This document shows, in pieces, positions 14,401 through 27,400 of a stretch of DNA of 64,000 nucleotides. Positions within the stretch are counted from its first letter, which is position 1, and every line of letters starts with the position of its first letter. The position numbers were made by a program, and so were the translations under genes. Below the pieces are notes generated by a model. It saw only the letters and a list, made by a program, of their open reading frames with translations. It had not been told where the DNA came from and made no database searches. Origin of the DNA: Amblyornis subalaris (Eukaryota > Chordata > Aves > Passeriformes > Ptilonorhynchidae); assembly GCA_018881555.1 (NCBI GenBank), contig JACAXG010000060.1, forward strand, positions 5,022,001 to 5,086,000, written 5' to 3'.

Positions 14401-17400
14401 TTGCATCATGGTTTAAATGGTGAGGAAAGCAGGGAAAAGCAACGTGGAAAGCAATTTATTCATTTCCTGTAATAGCTTGCTCCTTGCACCTGAGGAGATT
14501 GTGGATAGGGAAGCTTTATCTACATGCTGGCTGTCATGTCAGATATATGAACACGAGTTGTCAACAGTCTGGTTACCGCTGTCTTGCAAAAAAACAGTCA
14601 ATATGATGTGGGAACCTACAAAGCCTAATGTTCCCTAGGCATAGTGGGTGATCATCTGTAAGACTGCAGCACACACATTGCTTCCACAGTCTGTCTGAGA
14701 CAGCCCTCTATACAGAGTTGCATTTTTCTACAGTTTTCCGCAGATTCTCCCTTCAGATTTTTCATGACTTAGGGGATGATGCGACCCTTAGGTTTTGTAC
14801 TAAGCTAGCTTCTTTTAATTCTCCTTCTCCAAGGGAAAAGTCTTCACTCACAAATAGCAAAGAAACTTCAGCATAGCATATGTGAGGTAAATTGTCTCTA
14901 TTGCCTGTGTATTTCATAGCAATTCAAAGCTATAAAACCTGTATTACACAAAGCACAATGCTACTCAACATCAACTAGAATGCAAAGGTAGTTTACTGGG
15001 GTGCTTAAGCAGCCACCAACCAACCCAGCTTCCGTCCTGTAAAACTGGAAACAACATCTTGGCCTGTGTTTGCCTTAAGTTGTTTTCTGCCACATTTCCC
15101 AGATCAAACACCTCGTTGCTAGGATTTTTGATCGTAAGAATTACTTCACAGATTATACAGATTTTTTTAGGGCACATTCTGATCGTTAGCACTTAAACAT
15201 GATGTTGGATCCCCGTGTACAGGTCCTGAGACCACGCGCTTCAAAAAGGTTTGGCTGTCTGAGCTCAGGGTCAATGGAGAGACAGCACAGCCTCCTGACA
15301 GCCCCTCTTGCCTGGTGTTCCCTGTGGAGAGGCTCCCATGCCGTGCTGGAGAGGCGACAACCCAGCTGGGGCTTGTCCCCACCCACTGTACCTACTTTCC
15401 AGCTCAAGCCTTGATGCTTGAATGCTTGGCCTCTGCCTGATCCACTGCTCCTGCCACATTCCATCTTCACCATGGACTCTGCTCATCTAGGCCCATATCC
15501 CAGACTATAGGTGACTTCTCACCTTAACACCACCCCATACCCAGGGAGGTGTCCAATGCCTGAGACTGCCCCAGGCCCCCATGGCTGCCCTGCTCCTGGC
15601 TGGAGGGCGGGACAGGCTCTGCCTGCCCACAGGGAGCCCCCACTGTTCCCACTCCCTGGTCCTCACAGCGCCTGACACTCTAATGTAGACTTCTTGCCTT
15701 TTACATTACATTTTTTACCATATTAAGAGGCAGTTGTAGTGGTTCAAGTAAAAAGGAATTGCTCCCCTGAGAGGAATGTGTAATGATTTTCTTTGGACAG
15801 AGGAAGGGGAATTCATTTTTAATTGAATAATATGAGAAAAAAGCCTTACATGTGCTAATTTGTTGGACTCAAATGTGTTTAGACTGGGTTATAGGGATGT
15901 TTTGACATTGGGTAATTAGGGTAATTGGAGAAGACAGCTGGACTATTTTGACAGTAAAGATTTTGATATGGGTAAGGTCACTGTGACACTAAGATCATGC
16001 AAGCGATATAAATGTAAAGGAATTTCCACAAAGAAACAAAGCAATTTTCTATATAACACCAAAGATACCTTTAAAAATATGCAAATTAAATAGCTTGGGA
16101 TTTTTCAAAAGTGGATCTTTGGAGACTTCTCCTAAATCACATCTTTATACTTCTATTGATAACCTTATCTGCCATGCAAAGAATAGTGTGAGTACGAAAC
16201 AGAAAAAAACCCCTGTGATAATAAAATAAACAGTTTTATTTTATAAGTGTTTGTCTTTGGTAATAGTTACACAAGGACTTTTTCCCCCTGTTTCCGCAGG
16301 GATAAATCTGCAGCTGCCTGTGAACATTTTAATATGCCTGGTCAGAAACAAATTTAGCAAAAGTAACCATCAGCAACTTGACCTCTCTTCTCTCAGTCTC
16401 TTGTCAATAACAGTTCAAAACTCAAATGTCAATTGGTCCCATACTTCAGACCTACGAGATTCTCCTGCACAGCATGACAATTAACCAATATTCGTTATGC
16501 CTTCAAGTGTTTCATGAATAAAGCCTGACTTTATAAGATGTTTCAAGGCTGAAAAATATTTTGTAANATCTGCAAAATCCTTGGACATTTTTGCTATTCT
16601 GTATTAAAGCTGTGTTTTTATGAACAAAAGCTTGATATACTGCTTTTAAATGAGCCACATCTATGATATACATCAAATCTTTCATCAGAAATGGATATTC
16701 TCGTATTAAATACAGTAGAGGAACTTCTCAAAAGACAAAATTTTCCAAAAAAAGGCAACAGTGAAGGCAACACTGAGTACTTATATATTGTCTTCAAATT
16801 AAAATAAATGGTGTAACTGCTAACTAGGAGCTAAGTCAGAGAATTTGCAGAATTTGCTAATTTTGCAGAATACCTTTCAGGTTAGAAAAGATTCGCAGAA
16901 GTAGAATCAGTTCATGCAACTTTTAAAACTGTACTAACTCCTGTTTAGCAGATATCCTGTTACTGATACGAAACTATAATTATAGTAGCCTGTAGTTGCA
17001 TCCATGTTACACTTNTGCATGAAATACTGCAGCTGCCTGAAGTTCCTTCCAATTAAAACCCTTCTACTTAAAAATTGCTAGATTTCCTGCATTTTTGTCT
17101 TCTGTCAGGTCTCTTAGGAAAGAAAACTCTTTTGCATTACTACACATCTCTGGAATACAATATGACTGCTTCTCCATCCCTTTAAGAACAGTAGCATTTT
17201 AAAAACAGAATTTCAATAAAAGCCACCAAGTTTACAGAAAACTTTCAACAGAAGTGCTGTTTGTTAAGAAATATTTTCTTTAAAAATGCAACATCTCATA
17301 GGCAAATTGCCTTTAAAAAATTATTTAAAAAAACCAAATTTCTTGTTCTTTCTCTCTTTATGCTAATATAGTTTTTAATCATTTGTAGTTTTGCTTACAT

Positions 17401-19237
17401 AATTCTCATCATGAGAGAAAACATTCAGCCATTCAGATAATCAGATTAGCTAGCACATGCTTTGTTATTGGTAACAGTTTTTTTATATCTCAAATAATGA
17501 AAAGCCATAAATGAAGGAAATTAGTTAAAAACAAAAAGACCAAAAAAAGGAGTCAGTACATGCATGTACATGACTGGGGCAAGAGGGGAGCATTTTCTCT
17601 AGGCTGCCTGGAGCTAGATGGCTATCTTGTATACGATATTGATTAAAACATTCTTCTTCTTTTGTGTTTTCTTTTTTGATCCTTCAAATATATATGTACC
17701 TATCTTTGGATATGTGTGTCTCTTCTTTTGCTCTCTTTTTTCAGCCCATGCAATAGCTGATATAATTTCTGGCCTTTCACAAATGGTCTGAGTAGATAAG
17801 GAAACCATCTTTTTCACCAATTTAGTTTCCACTGGCTCCGGAAGAACTACAGAGATGATGGTTAATGAACAGCAACAACTGGGCAACTGCAACTGTGTCT
17901 CAAGTGTGAGCTTGTTCTTAGGCATCAATTAGAAACACAGCAGTGATTTGCCAGACATCTAGGAATAAAGCAGAAATATTTGCCAAATTTTTTTTGTACC
18001 AGCTTGTCTCCACTGGTTCTGAGAGGCATTATAGGCACACTTTTAACAATCTGGCTTTTACCAGAACTTCAGGACCACCTTCCAATCTCTAATATATATT
18101 TTCTAATAGGAAGGGGTCCCCAGACAAATTCCCAAACAACCTACTATATGCAGTGGGACTGCACTTCACCAGACAGATCAGCCACTCTCCATAGGGTAAG
18201 GGAAGTGTCCATAATGAAGCTGAGTGCGGCTGATAAATTATCCCTAGGGTAACAAAGTACTGGGTATGTATTTTATTACGTGATGAGCAGGAGAAGGGTA
18301 ACAGCTGGATTCACACTCCATCAGGCTAAATCTGCCAAGTGTTCAATTCAACTTCAGTGTATTTGAAAAACACCATAACAGTTAAATGGATTCCCATGGC
18401 ACAGACCCCAATGCAATCTGGAAAATGAAATAGCAATAGTGCAATGGTGTTCACCTTTGACATGAAAAATGCAATGAAGAAAAAGGTCTATCTGAGAGAC
18501 AGCATATAGTCAACAGCTATTTAAGAAAGCAAAACAGCGAGCAGCAGAGATCTCTAGACTAGGAAAAGCTTAAAACCTTGATCAGTGTGCTGCCACAACA
18601 ATGCAAGTGACCTGAACACTAAAAGACCAGCCCTTCTTTTCATAGCACCGTTCACAGCTTCAGGTTAATGGACACGAGGGAGTAATGGCCACCTCAACTG
18701 AAATAACAGCAAGAATTTGTTTCAGGCATCACACAGTTGCTAAGACACAGGCTGCCTGTTGAAAATGCAAACTCCCAGGTTCCATGTTTTCATATGAAAT
18801 CTGCAGGAGTTTTAACACAATGCACAAGCACTTCTGGACAACATGGGAGGTTCTCAACCAAGGGAGCAGCAGGTAAGCTGCAGAAGCCTCACCTGATACA
18901 CTGCAATCAAGCTCAGGCAGGATTCCAGGCAATGGGGGACAGCAGGACTGATTGAGAGGCATGAGCTTGGAAAACAAAGTGTATTGTGAAACCAATGCAC
19001 ACCGAATGGGCTTGCCCATATAATGCAGTCAGAATGAATAACACGTATTTTAGCAACCCCAGTTTCATGAGTTTTTCTTAATGATTGTGTTGATGAACCA
19101 TACACCTACATAGCCTTAGCTCTAATTTAACAGAGCTCTGTGTGCAGATAGTTAATGTGACTGAGGTAATATGAATACTTTAGAGATTGCCTNATAGGTT
19201 GCTTGTAAGAAAAGAATTTTATAAAAATACATCCATG

Positions 19238-19275
19238 TTATTTATAGCCCATTTTATTTATAGCCTATTTTATTT
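19238..19275. repeat. 16-base tandem duplication, about 2.4 copies
   Basis: The unit TTATTTATAGCCCATT is followed directly by TTATTTATAGCCTATT and a partial third copy. The two full copies differ at one base. This is a simple AT-rich tandem repeat with no visible function. Confidence 0.8.
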
Positions 19276-19590
19276 TGAAACAAATGTACTCATTTTCAGG
19301 GGGAAAAAGAAGAAACAGAAAAAATACTGAGACTTGAGCTTTTTTCTTCACACAGTTTTGGCATGAGCAGAGCTCCCCATTCTGTTGACTTTGATTACTG
19401 TCTCTTCCACATTCTGCTCACTTCTATTTCAATTGAGCCAGTGCTTCCACCATGCTCAGGTATCTTTCAGCCAATGTCTGGCTCCCAGAACAGTTTTTGG
19501 AGCCTTCATAGAGCATTTAAGGACAGCTGTGTCTTGAAAGAGATTGTCGCTTTGCCACAAAGATCAAAACCATCATTTTCACACACATAC

Positions 19591-19620
19591 AAAAAAAAAA
19601 AACAAAAAAACAAACCAAAC
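19591..19620. repeat. A-rich tract with interspersed C
   Basis: Twelve A are followed by C, seven A, C and further A/C-rich bases. This is low-complexity sequence. Confidence 0.75.
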
Positions 19621-22600
19621 CTGGCCTGATAGTCTTATAATAACAGCTTTGGTGGATATGGGATTTATCCACCTCCTATTAAGAGAGTGAGCTATATTTG
19701 CCCAGAAAAGTCGAAGACAGGATTTTATCAAGTTTTATTTCACAAATTAGTGGCTGTTTCAGTGGAACTTTAGGTTCTGTAGTCACATGCATTTGTCAAC
19801 CATATGTAAGAAGGACCAATATGATGACAGGGTTGATTCAAGAAAGTAAATACCATCTGGTAGCAATAAAGAGCAGAGAGAGGTGATTTTGTACTGATGC
19901 TCAGTATATGCCCAGTGGTATCCTGTTGATCAATTTCTACCTGTATATACAAAAAGCTACCAACATGTTTCTGTTATGAACAGTGCCACCACCCAGATAC
20001 ATATAGATTAATAGATTTTATCACATCTGCAAGGCTTCATATCCAAACATGCTCATTGACAGTATCAGCTTCAGGCACTTCAATTATCTCCAAGCTCCTC
20101 TGCACACTCCTGCCCTAGACCCCCAGTTTCCCTTCCTCCAGATTCAAGAGGACAGACACATGTCCAACTCTGTCTTGCTCAAACTCCCACTGGACTCAGC
20201 AGGATGTTGCGGAGAAGGTTGGACACACCCATTATAAAGACTGTGGAATATTAGAATTGCTATTATGCAAACTCTCTGGCACCCATTTACAGNTGAACCT
20301 GCAGCTCCTGTATCCATGACACACATGACACGATTGGAGATCTCCGCTTTAGTGCCTATCTCAGGCTTTTCTGCTCTCCAAGTCACATGGGGATGTACAG
20401 AAGTAAACTGATATTCCAGCTGACCAGGACAGAAGCTGCAGTTGTGACATCCCTCTTTATTGGGAAGGACTGAAGCACAGTGAGGCAGAATCATTTCTGA
20501 TCTCTCACAACAGTGTACTAGGGGGGCAAACCATCTCAATTCTCCTAACCCACGCTACTTCACCATTTGAACTGCCTTGCAGACACCTGGCACACATCAC
20601 GACACTTTTTAATCAATACAGGACACAGAATGTATGTATATGACATATAAAGCCCTCAGGCCATTTCACAGTCACAATGAACTGACAGAAAATTAAGTAA
20701 TCAGCTCCAATTATCCTTTGACATCAACTTCTAAATCTCACTCCACTAAACACTTTTCTAGCAAAAACAGAAGCATTAAAAAAATAAACACAAGGTTTTA
20801 AAAGATGTTGACCTTTATTCAAGCAAGAAACATCAGGTATGAGAAAGAGAAAGCACGTAGTCCTGCCTCTCTCAGGCACACACGCACACCTGCTTTGCTG
20901 TTGTTGACAGCAGATAGCTGCGGGGCTCTTCCTGAGAGACATCCTGCATACCACAAAAGAGCTGTAGAGTATGAACTGTGACCCCCTTCAGCTTTGATAG
21001 ATTTGTCATTTCTTTCAAACTTTTCCATCCATCATGCACACTCTTTCTAACGTTTAACTCAATTTTACAAAGATCCCTGGAGGGCATTTCATTGCATCTC
21101 TGACACTGCTTTAATTGCTGTCAGGTGGAAATAGTGAGTTTTTACATGTGATTAGTCCTATTTGTAACCTCCTAATTTCATTGGACACCTCTGGTTGCTT
21201 CTTACGTGTATTAAATGAGTGTGATTTCCTGACATGGTTGTAAAATGAATCTCACTGGAGTTTCTCACCCCTAGGTGTGTTGAGAAGACTCAGGATAGCA
21301 GTTTTAAAGAAATAATTTACTTTTGCAACAAGGAGAGATACTGTGTGACCTTTTGATTTCTCCTGTCATAACAAGCAATGCAGGCAGTAAAAGTTCTATT
21401 CTCATGTTATTTAGGATGATAATCAAGAGAGCTACTAAAATAAAACCAAATATTGCCCGAGGCAGTTCCTGAAGTGACCTGATCTGAGACTTGAAGGGAG
21501 ATGGTATTCTTTTTGTTCTTTTCAGTCTTTAGATAACACAAATTCATCAACTAACAAACACAGCTGTCCTGTAGCACTTCCAACACAGTCAAAACCTAAC
21601 TTCTAAATCTTGTCAAATGAAAACTAACACCAGACTCCTATGCATCATTCCCTTAGACCAAAACACACAAACAAAAAATAGCAGATCAAAGCAGTCAGAT
21701 TACATAAACTTCAGGGGAAAAAATATCTGACATTCTGGTTATTAATCCCAAGGGAACTTTAAGCTTTTATGGGGGTTTTCCAATCATTGTTGGAAAACAA
21801 AAGGAAGAAGAGCTTTGCATGGGAATGTATATAGTGCACCCCTGCATACACATATATGACTGACATGGGTAGTCTTAAGACAGGAGATGGCAATCTAGGG
21901 AATTTATTGCAGCTGATGGATCCAATATTTTGAAGCCCCAGGAAGCCTACAGCAAGAAGATCTGTGCTTCTTGATAACGCCTGACACCTCTCCAAGTTTG
22001 TCAAGAGAGTCTTTGGACCAGGTTTCCCAGAGGGTTCTTGGTGCTGCTGCCATAGAAAAAGAGAGTATACTCCAGAGGTGGTGAATGCAGGAGCAAGAAC
22101 AGCTCTCAGCAATCTGGTCTGCACTCACAGGATGGAAGCATCTTGTATCCAGACTCATCTTCTTTTCTCCTTCAAAACGCAGGGAAGGGCAGTGGTTAGA
22201 GAAGCTTCCAGCTCCATCTGACCTATGCAAAAATAGGAAGAGGCATCCAAATATTCACATTATTCTTTGCAGGAAAAGATCGGGCTGCATTGATTCGGGG
22301 CTCTTTTTTCTTTAGGGGAGAAAGAGTTTTGCACCATGAAAGGAAATACATACCACAGCCTGAGAACCTCAGCTTTAGGGCAATGATAAGGCTGAAACAC
22401 TAAGCTCTCACAAGTCAGGAAATACCAAGCAGATGACACTTGGCCCTCTGCACTGTGCAGAACCCTTTGGCCAGCAGCATGACAAGGGAATAGACAATTT
22501 TGCTGATCACTTCCTGTAGTGTTGAACTGATTGCTCCAACTCTTTACAAAAGGTAGAGTAGGATCAAATATAGGTATCTGCGTGTGTATGTGTATACATA

Positions 22601-24159
22601 TAGGAAAGTCTATACAAAATAACCAGCTTGGATCATTTGCAGAGGGTGTAAAGAACTGGACTGTGGCCACAACTGCCTGATGAACTCCACTATTTGTACA
22701 TTCTCCGTTATTTGTGTTTAGCCTCTCCTGCAAGTAGGTGTCATTCAAGATTTACTCTTATTTATTACTGAACTTGAAAACGATGGTAGAATAAGAAGGC
22801 CAACCAAGCATAAGCCGCTTTTGCCCAAAACATTGTACAAACACGAAGAGCTCACAGTCTATATATAGAAAAGGCATGTAAACACTGAAGATGTATTAAG
22901 GAAAGATCAACCGTACGGGGAAGGAGAATACTGGAGAAAAATCTGCAGAGGCCACAGGGAGCTCAGTCACAACTCTGAATCCCAAAGGATGCCAGTTTCC
23001 AGGTCCTCTGGGCTCGCTCCTACCAGCAGTGTTTCAGCTAGCTCTTTTCTTTAGTTTTACCTCAATACTACATATTGTGAACCTGCGACTGTCTCACCAG
23101 TCACTCTATCAAACCAGCAGTGCTGTGTCTGCTGAGCTTCTGTGAGTTTGTCACCAGCCACAAAGATGCAAAAAGCAATCTCTATCAGCCNTTTAGAATT
23201 GGTGTCAGATCTGGCTTTGCCATCTAGCAAGAAATACTCCCACTTGCTCACTGCCATACATCTCTCCTGGTCTTGCATCTAATGAATGTAAGGACTGACA
23301 CTTCATAAAAGCAGTACTTGACACCCATTTTGCAGGAGAAAATTGCTGCACTAGTTGCAGACAAGCAGACATTTGAGCTCTGCTTTTTGTCATTTTTCCT
23401 TCAGAATGAAATCAATTATCCATGCATGAATATTGCCTCGTAATTTTATTGCAAATTAATAGAAGTACATCCTCAAGCAATGACAGAACTTTTGCTCTAG
23501 GAGTCATTCAGCACCTGGAAAAGGGAAACTTAAACAGAAGAGCAATTTACCAAATGAACACTTCTTTCAAAAAAACTTTCCCTTTCTCTCAGAAATGTAA
23601 TTAATGGAACCTTTCAAGGAGGAAACATGATGGAAAGATAAAACCCCCTGTTCAAAGTTCAGATTTGCAACTAAATCCGGTTAGGCTGAAATCTATCAAA
23701 AATTTGGCATGCTTGGAAACTGCCTTCCCAGGAGGACACGGTCTGAAATACAATCCCATTAAATACAGTGTGAAAAATAAGTTGTCCACTTTGTTTTGTC
23801 TTGCTCACCAGAATTCATGTAATAAATGCTGCAAAAAGAAACAGTATGGATATATGCAACGAAATTAATAGGCCATATGCTTTCTGCAGACTGAACCCCT
23901 CCTCATGTCTCACAGCCAAGAACATCTCATATGTTAGGCCATATATTCCCTTTTGTCCACACCAGCCTGCTCTGAGCTCTCACGAATGCTAATGGTTAAT
24001 TCATGTCAAGGCATGCCATGTCATTAAAGACACTTTCTTTTTATAGAGCTGTTTTCTACCTTTCAGTAGTTTGAGTTGAGGCTTTTTTCCATTTGAGTGC
24101 CTATCTGATGGGCAACTGAGTGGCAAGTGCTGAAAAATCAAGGTCTCCCCTTCTTCCCC

Positions 24160-24362
24160 TCCGGACTAACGCAGCTCGGGAGAGAAGCAAGGGCTTTCCC
24201 TCCTTTCAGCCCTTCCCAGACGAGACAGGGCAGACCGCACTGCTCTTGCTCTCCCTCCCGTGGTGGATTCCTGAAGTGCCACTGGAGAAAAGAGGTGGCC
24301 TCCCTGCCCCTGAGGATGCTGCACGAATGATGCCACTCCTCTGTATTCGCAACGGAATGGAC
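24160..24362. promoter_or_regulatory. Weak CpG-enriched patch in the presumed SMOC2 intron 1
   Basis: Nine CpG dinucleotides occur in about 200 bases of locally GC-richer sequence with pyrimidine-rich stretches. All reading frames overlap one another in antisense without a codon pattern I trust. It may be a regulatory element or an old GC-rich insertion. Confidence 0.22.
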
Positions 24363-24397
24363 AAGGGGAGGAATGGAGAAATATCTGTATAGACCCN

Positions 24398-24408
24398 CAC
24401 ACACACAC
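24398..24408. repeat. Short (CA)n run
   Basis: Five to six CA units follow directly after an ambiguous base at the end of the CpG-enriched patch. Confidence 0.6.
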
Positions 24409-27400
24409 CCATTTCTGCTTTTTATTTTGTGTCACTTAAGTCTTTGATGGCTCTCTTCCAAAAATAAGCCATCCTACACAACAAAGATAATTCACTAAAC
24501 AAATAAACCTATGGTTAAGTCAAAGCCTTATTTAGTTTCTATGCTGCCAATCTTTTTCATTTCTGCACCCTCTTGTGGGGACAAAGGTACCTTTACAATA
24601 TTTGCTACCTTCCACTACAACATAGCATACTTACTTCAGGACTAGGTTTCACTTACTTGACTTCATTTCTTAGGTAGAAATTTTTACTTTTAAAAGTGAC
24701 GTTTGCTACAGTGATTTTTCACCTTAGAAGGCACATCAGTGCCCAGGCTTGAGCAGTGTTATACAGCACTATCGGCAAAAAAAGGTGGCACACAGTGACC
24801 ACAGCATTGATAAACATAACTTTATACAGCCTGGGTCAGCTTCACCAACACCCCCTTCCCTGCACTAACTGGCATCAATGTGGATGCTNAAGTTAATCAG
24901 AACTGATTAGAACACTGTGATTAAATGCATTAAATAATTCTTCACATACACAGATAGACGTGAGAACAAATACATTAACTGAGACAACTGAACCAGAGAC
25001 TGTAAGCTGTGTCCTGCTTCTAATAGTAACTCTCCTTTTAAGACCATTAGGTTCACCTCACAGTTCCAAAGAGGAACTCAGTATGTTTGGATGCCCATAG
25101 AAAGTCAGGATGAAGACAAATGAACTGAAACCAGCATGGCATACATGTATCAGCCTCACTGAGAAGAGATTCTCACATTTTAATANCACCATTTTTCCGA
25201 TACACTGTCAATGCCACATTTCTACCTTGTGTTCTCAAAACAGGGGCCCCAAACCCTAGATTCTACCATTGGCAGAAAGATGCCACTGTGAAGACCAGCA
25301 TCTAGCCAAGAAAAAGGTTTGGGAAGCAGTTCTTTAGATGGCATGATTTAGATCCCAAACAGATCACACACTTTGTACTCTGTGACACTTCAGAACACAT
25401 GGTCTGATTTAACAGCATTTCTGTTCAAGTAGACATGTTACAGTTAAAATATGGTTAAATGCTTTGCATGTCAACCAAAATGTCACCCTGTCTTCTCCTC
25501 CTCCTTCAAAGTAGTAATGAGNCTCAATGGCAGACTTTTATTCAGACAAAACTCAACCCCTCCCCCACTTTACTCCAGATAAGAGCAAGAGAAAGATAAT
25601 GAAACTGAGTCATTGCCTTCCCACCCTGACATCCACAATGCCTGCAATCTGCAGGTTTTCTCAGTTCTGCAGATTTTCTCCATACTGCAGCTTGCTACAT
25701 GGATCATAGTGAGTTCCATCTTGATTACCATTAAAATTATTCTTTATCTGTCACTACTTTCATTTCAAAAAATGTACAGATCTCTCCTGAACTTTTACAC
25801 TGTTTACTCACTGACAGCATCTTGCTTTAATTCTGAAACAAAGGTCATAATATTGGTAATTGCACGATAAATCTAGCCCAAATTAAAAAAACTGTGAGCA
25901 CTTTATGGCAGAAATTTTATTCTAAAAATCTGCAAAATACAGCATGCAGCCATGATATAAATAAAGAGCATTCTAAAGCAAAAGAATTTTTCTTTGTTTG
26001 CGTTTAAGAACTCTTTAGGTGCTCTAGGACAAAGTCAAAGATTTATAGCATATGTATGACAGCTAATTTGTATATAGTTTAAAAATGAACACCTAAAAGA
26101 CAGGAAAGTATATTATTACATCCTCAAAACAAATTTAAGGCAACACAAAAGAAACAAAGTCCTGTACTCAGTGACTCAGAAAGTGACAGAACAAGCAGCC
26201 CAAAGTAAATGAATTTTGAAAAGCTAGGTTTTGGATAGGTATGAAGTAAACATTCTTGAGCGAGTTTTCTAGCAGCACACTGAGCAAGCCAGGGAGAGAG
26301 CTGGAAAGGATCGCCTTCAGGAAATGTTTTCTCTTTCTGTCCCGACAAGAATTCTAGGTTGTATTCTCTATTAGCCTGGATTTTCAACAGCTGATGAAAC
26401 ACTTAGTGGTCATTTTTAAAAGGTAATAAATTAGAGAGGGAAAAAAATTCACTGAAGGGCAGTTACTAACTCATCAAAGCAAGTTCTTCTGCAAGGACTG
26501 ATTAAAACTTCCATTTGGGAGACTGACACACAAGCTTACTTCACAGGCTGCATGGTAAGATGTGACACTGCATTAACTTTGTTGCTTGATGACAAAATTG
26601 ATAATTTGGTAAAGTCATATTAAGAAACCCTCTGATACTAAGTNTTACCACACTAATCTAAAAACCAGTCCATATATGTCTGGGTAGCTTTNACATCCCC
26701 ATAAAGTGAAAGTTTGTATCCCTGTATCCCATTCACACCACTGCACTACAGGAATGGCTGTAATCAGACCAATTCCCTATGTCCATGGGGCAGCAAGGCA
26801 AAGACTGAAAAAGTGCAGAAAAAAAATGCAGGTATTTATGCTATACCTTCTCTCCTTGGTTTATTTGCTTATGGACAATATCTTGTTACATCTTGTTATC
26901 TCTCCTTTTCTTTTGGAATAATTATTCTGTGTAAGATTAGCATATCGCAAATCTTCTGAAACGTTTCCTCTTTTCAACGTTCACCTCCNGTATTGCACTG
27001 GAAAGTGTTTTATCTGCCACTGTAGATAATATTAAAGCAGTGATTAGCAATTAATAACCAGAAGTGGATAAAGAAATGGCAACAGAAGCATATCCCGTGA
27101 AAATACACAGGGCCATTGAGACCAAACAATTGGCATCACCAGAATTTTGTTGTAGAAGACAGCAGAGAGGCAGAGGAGGGGAGGGCAGTATTCACACAGT
27201 CAAAAGTACTTTGACTATATTAATTCTGAAGAAAGCACTCCAAATTTCCATTCTGAAATGGCCTTCATCATGAATCTATCATGTCGACTCTTTAAAAATC
27301 TACCTCACAACACAATACTGGATCAACCAGAAAATTAAGATGCATTTGGGTTTTGATTCTAAAGAAAACACAAAATGTTTGGACACTGAGTCCTTTGCAA

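Noticed and set aside
22260..22748. 162-codon open frame on the minus strand
   Set aside because: This length is expected about once by chance in 64 kb. It shows no family motif, no splice signals and no compositional bias typical of coding DNA.
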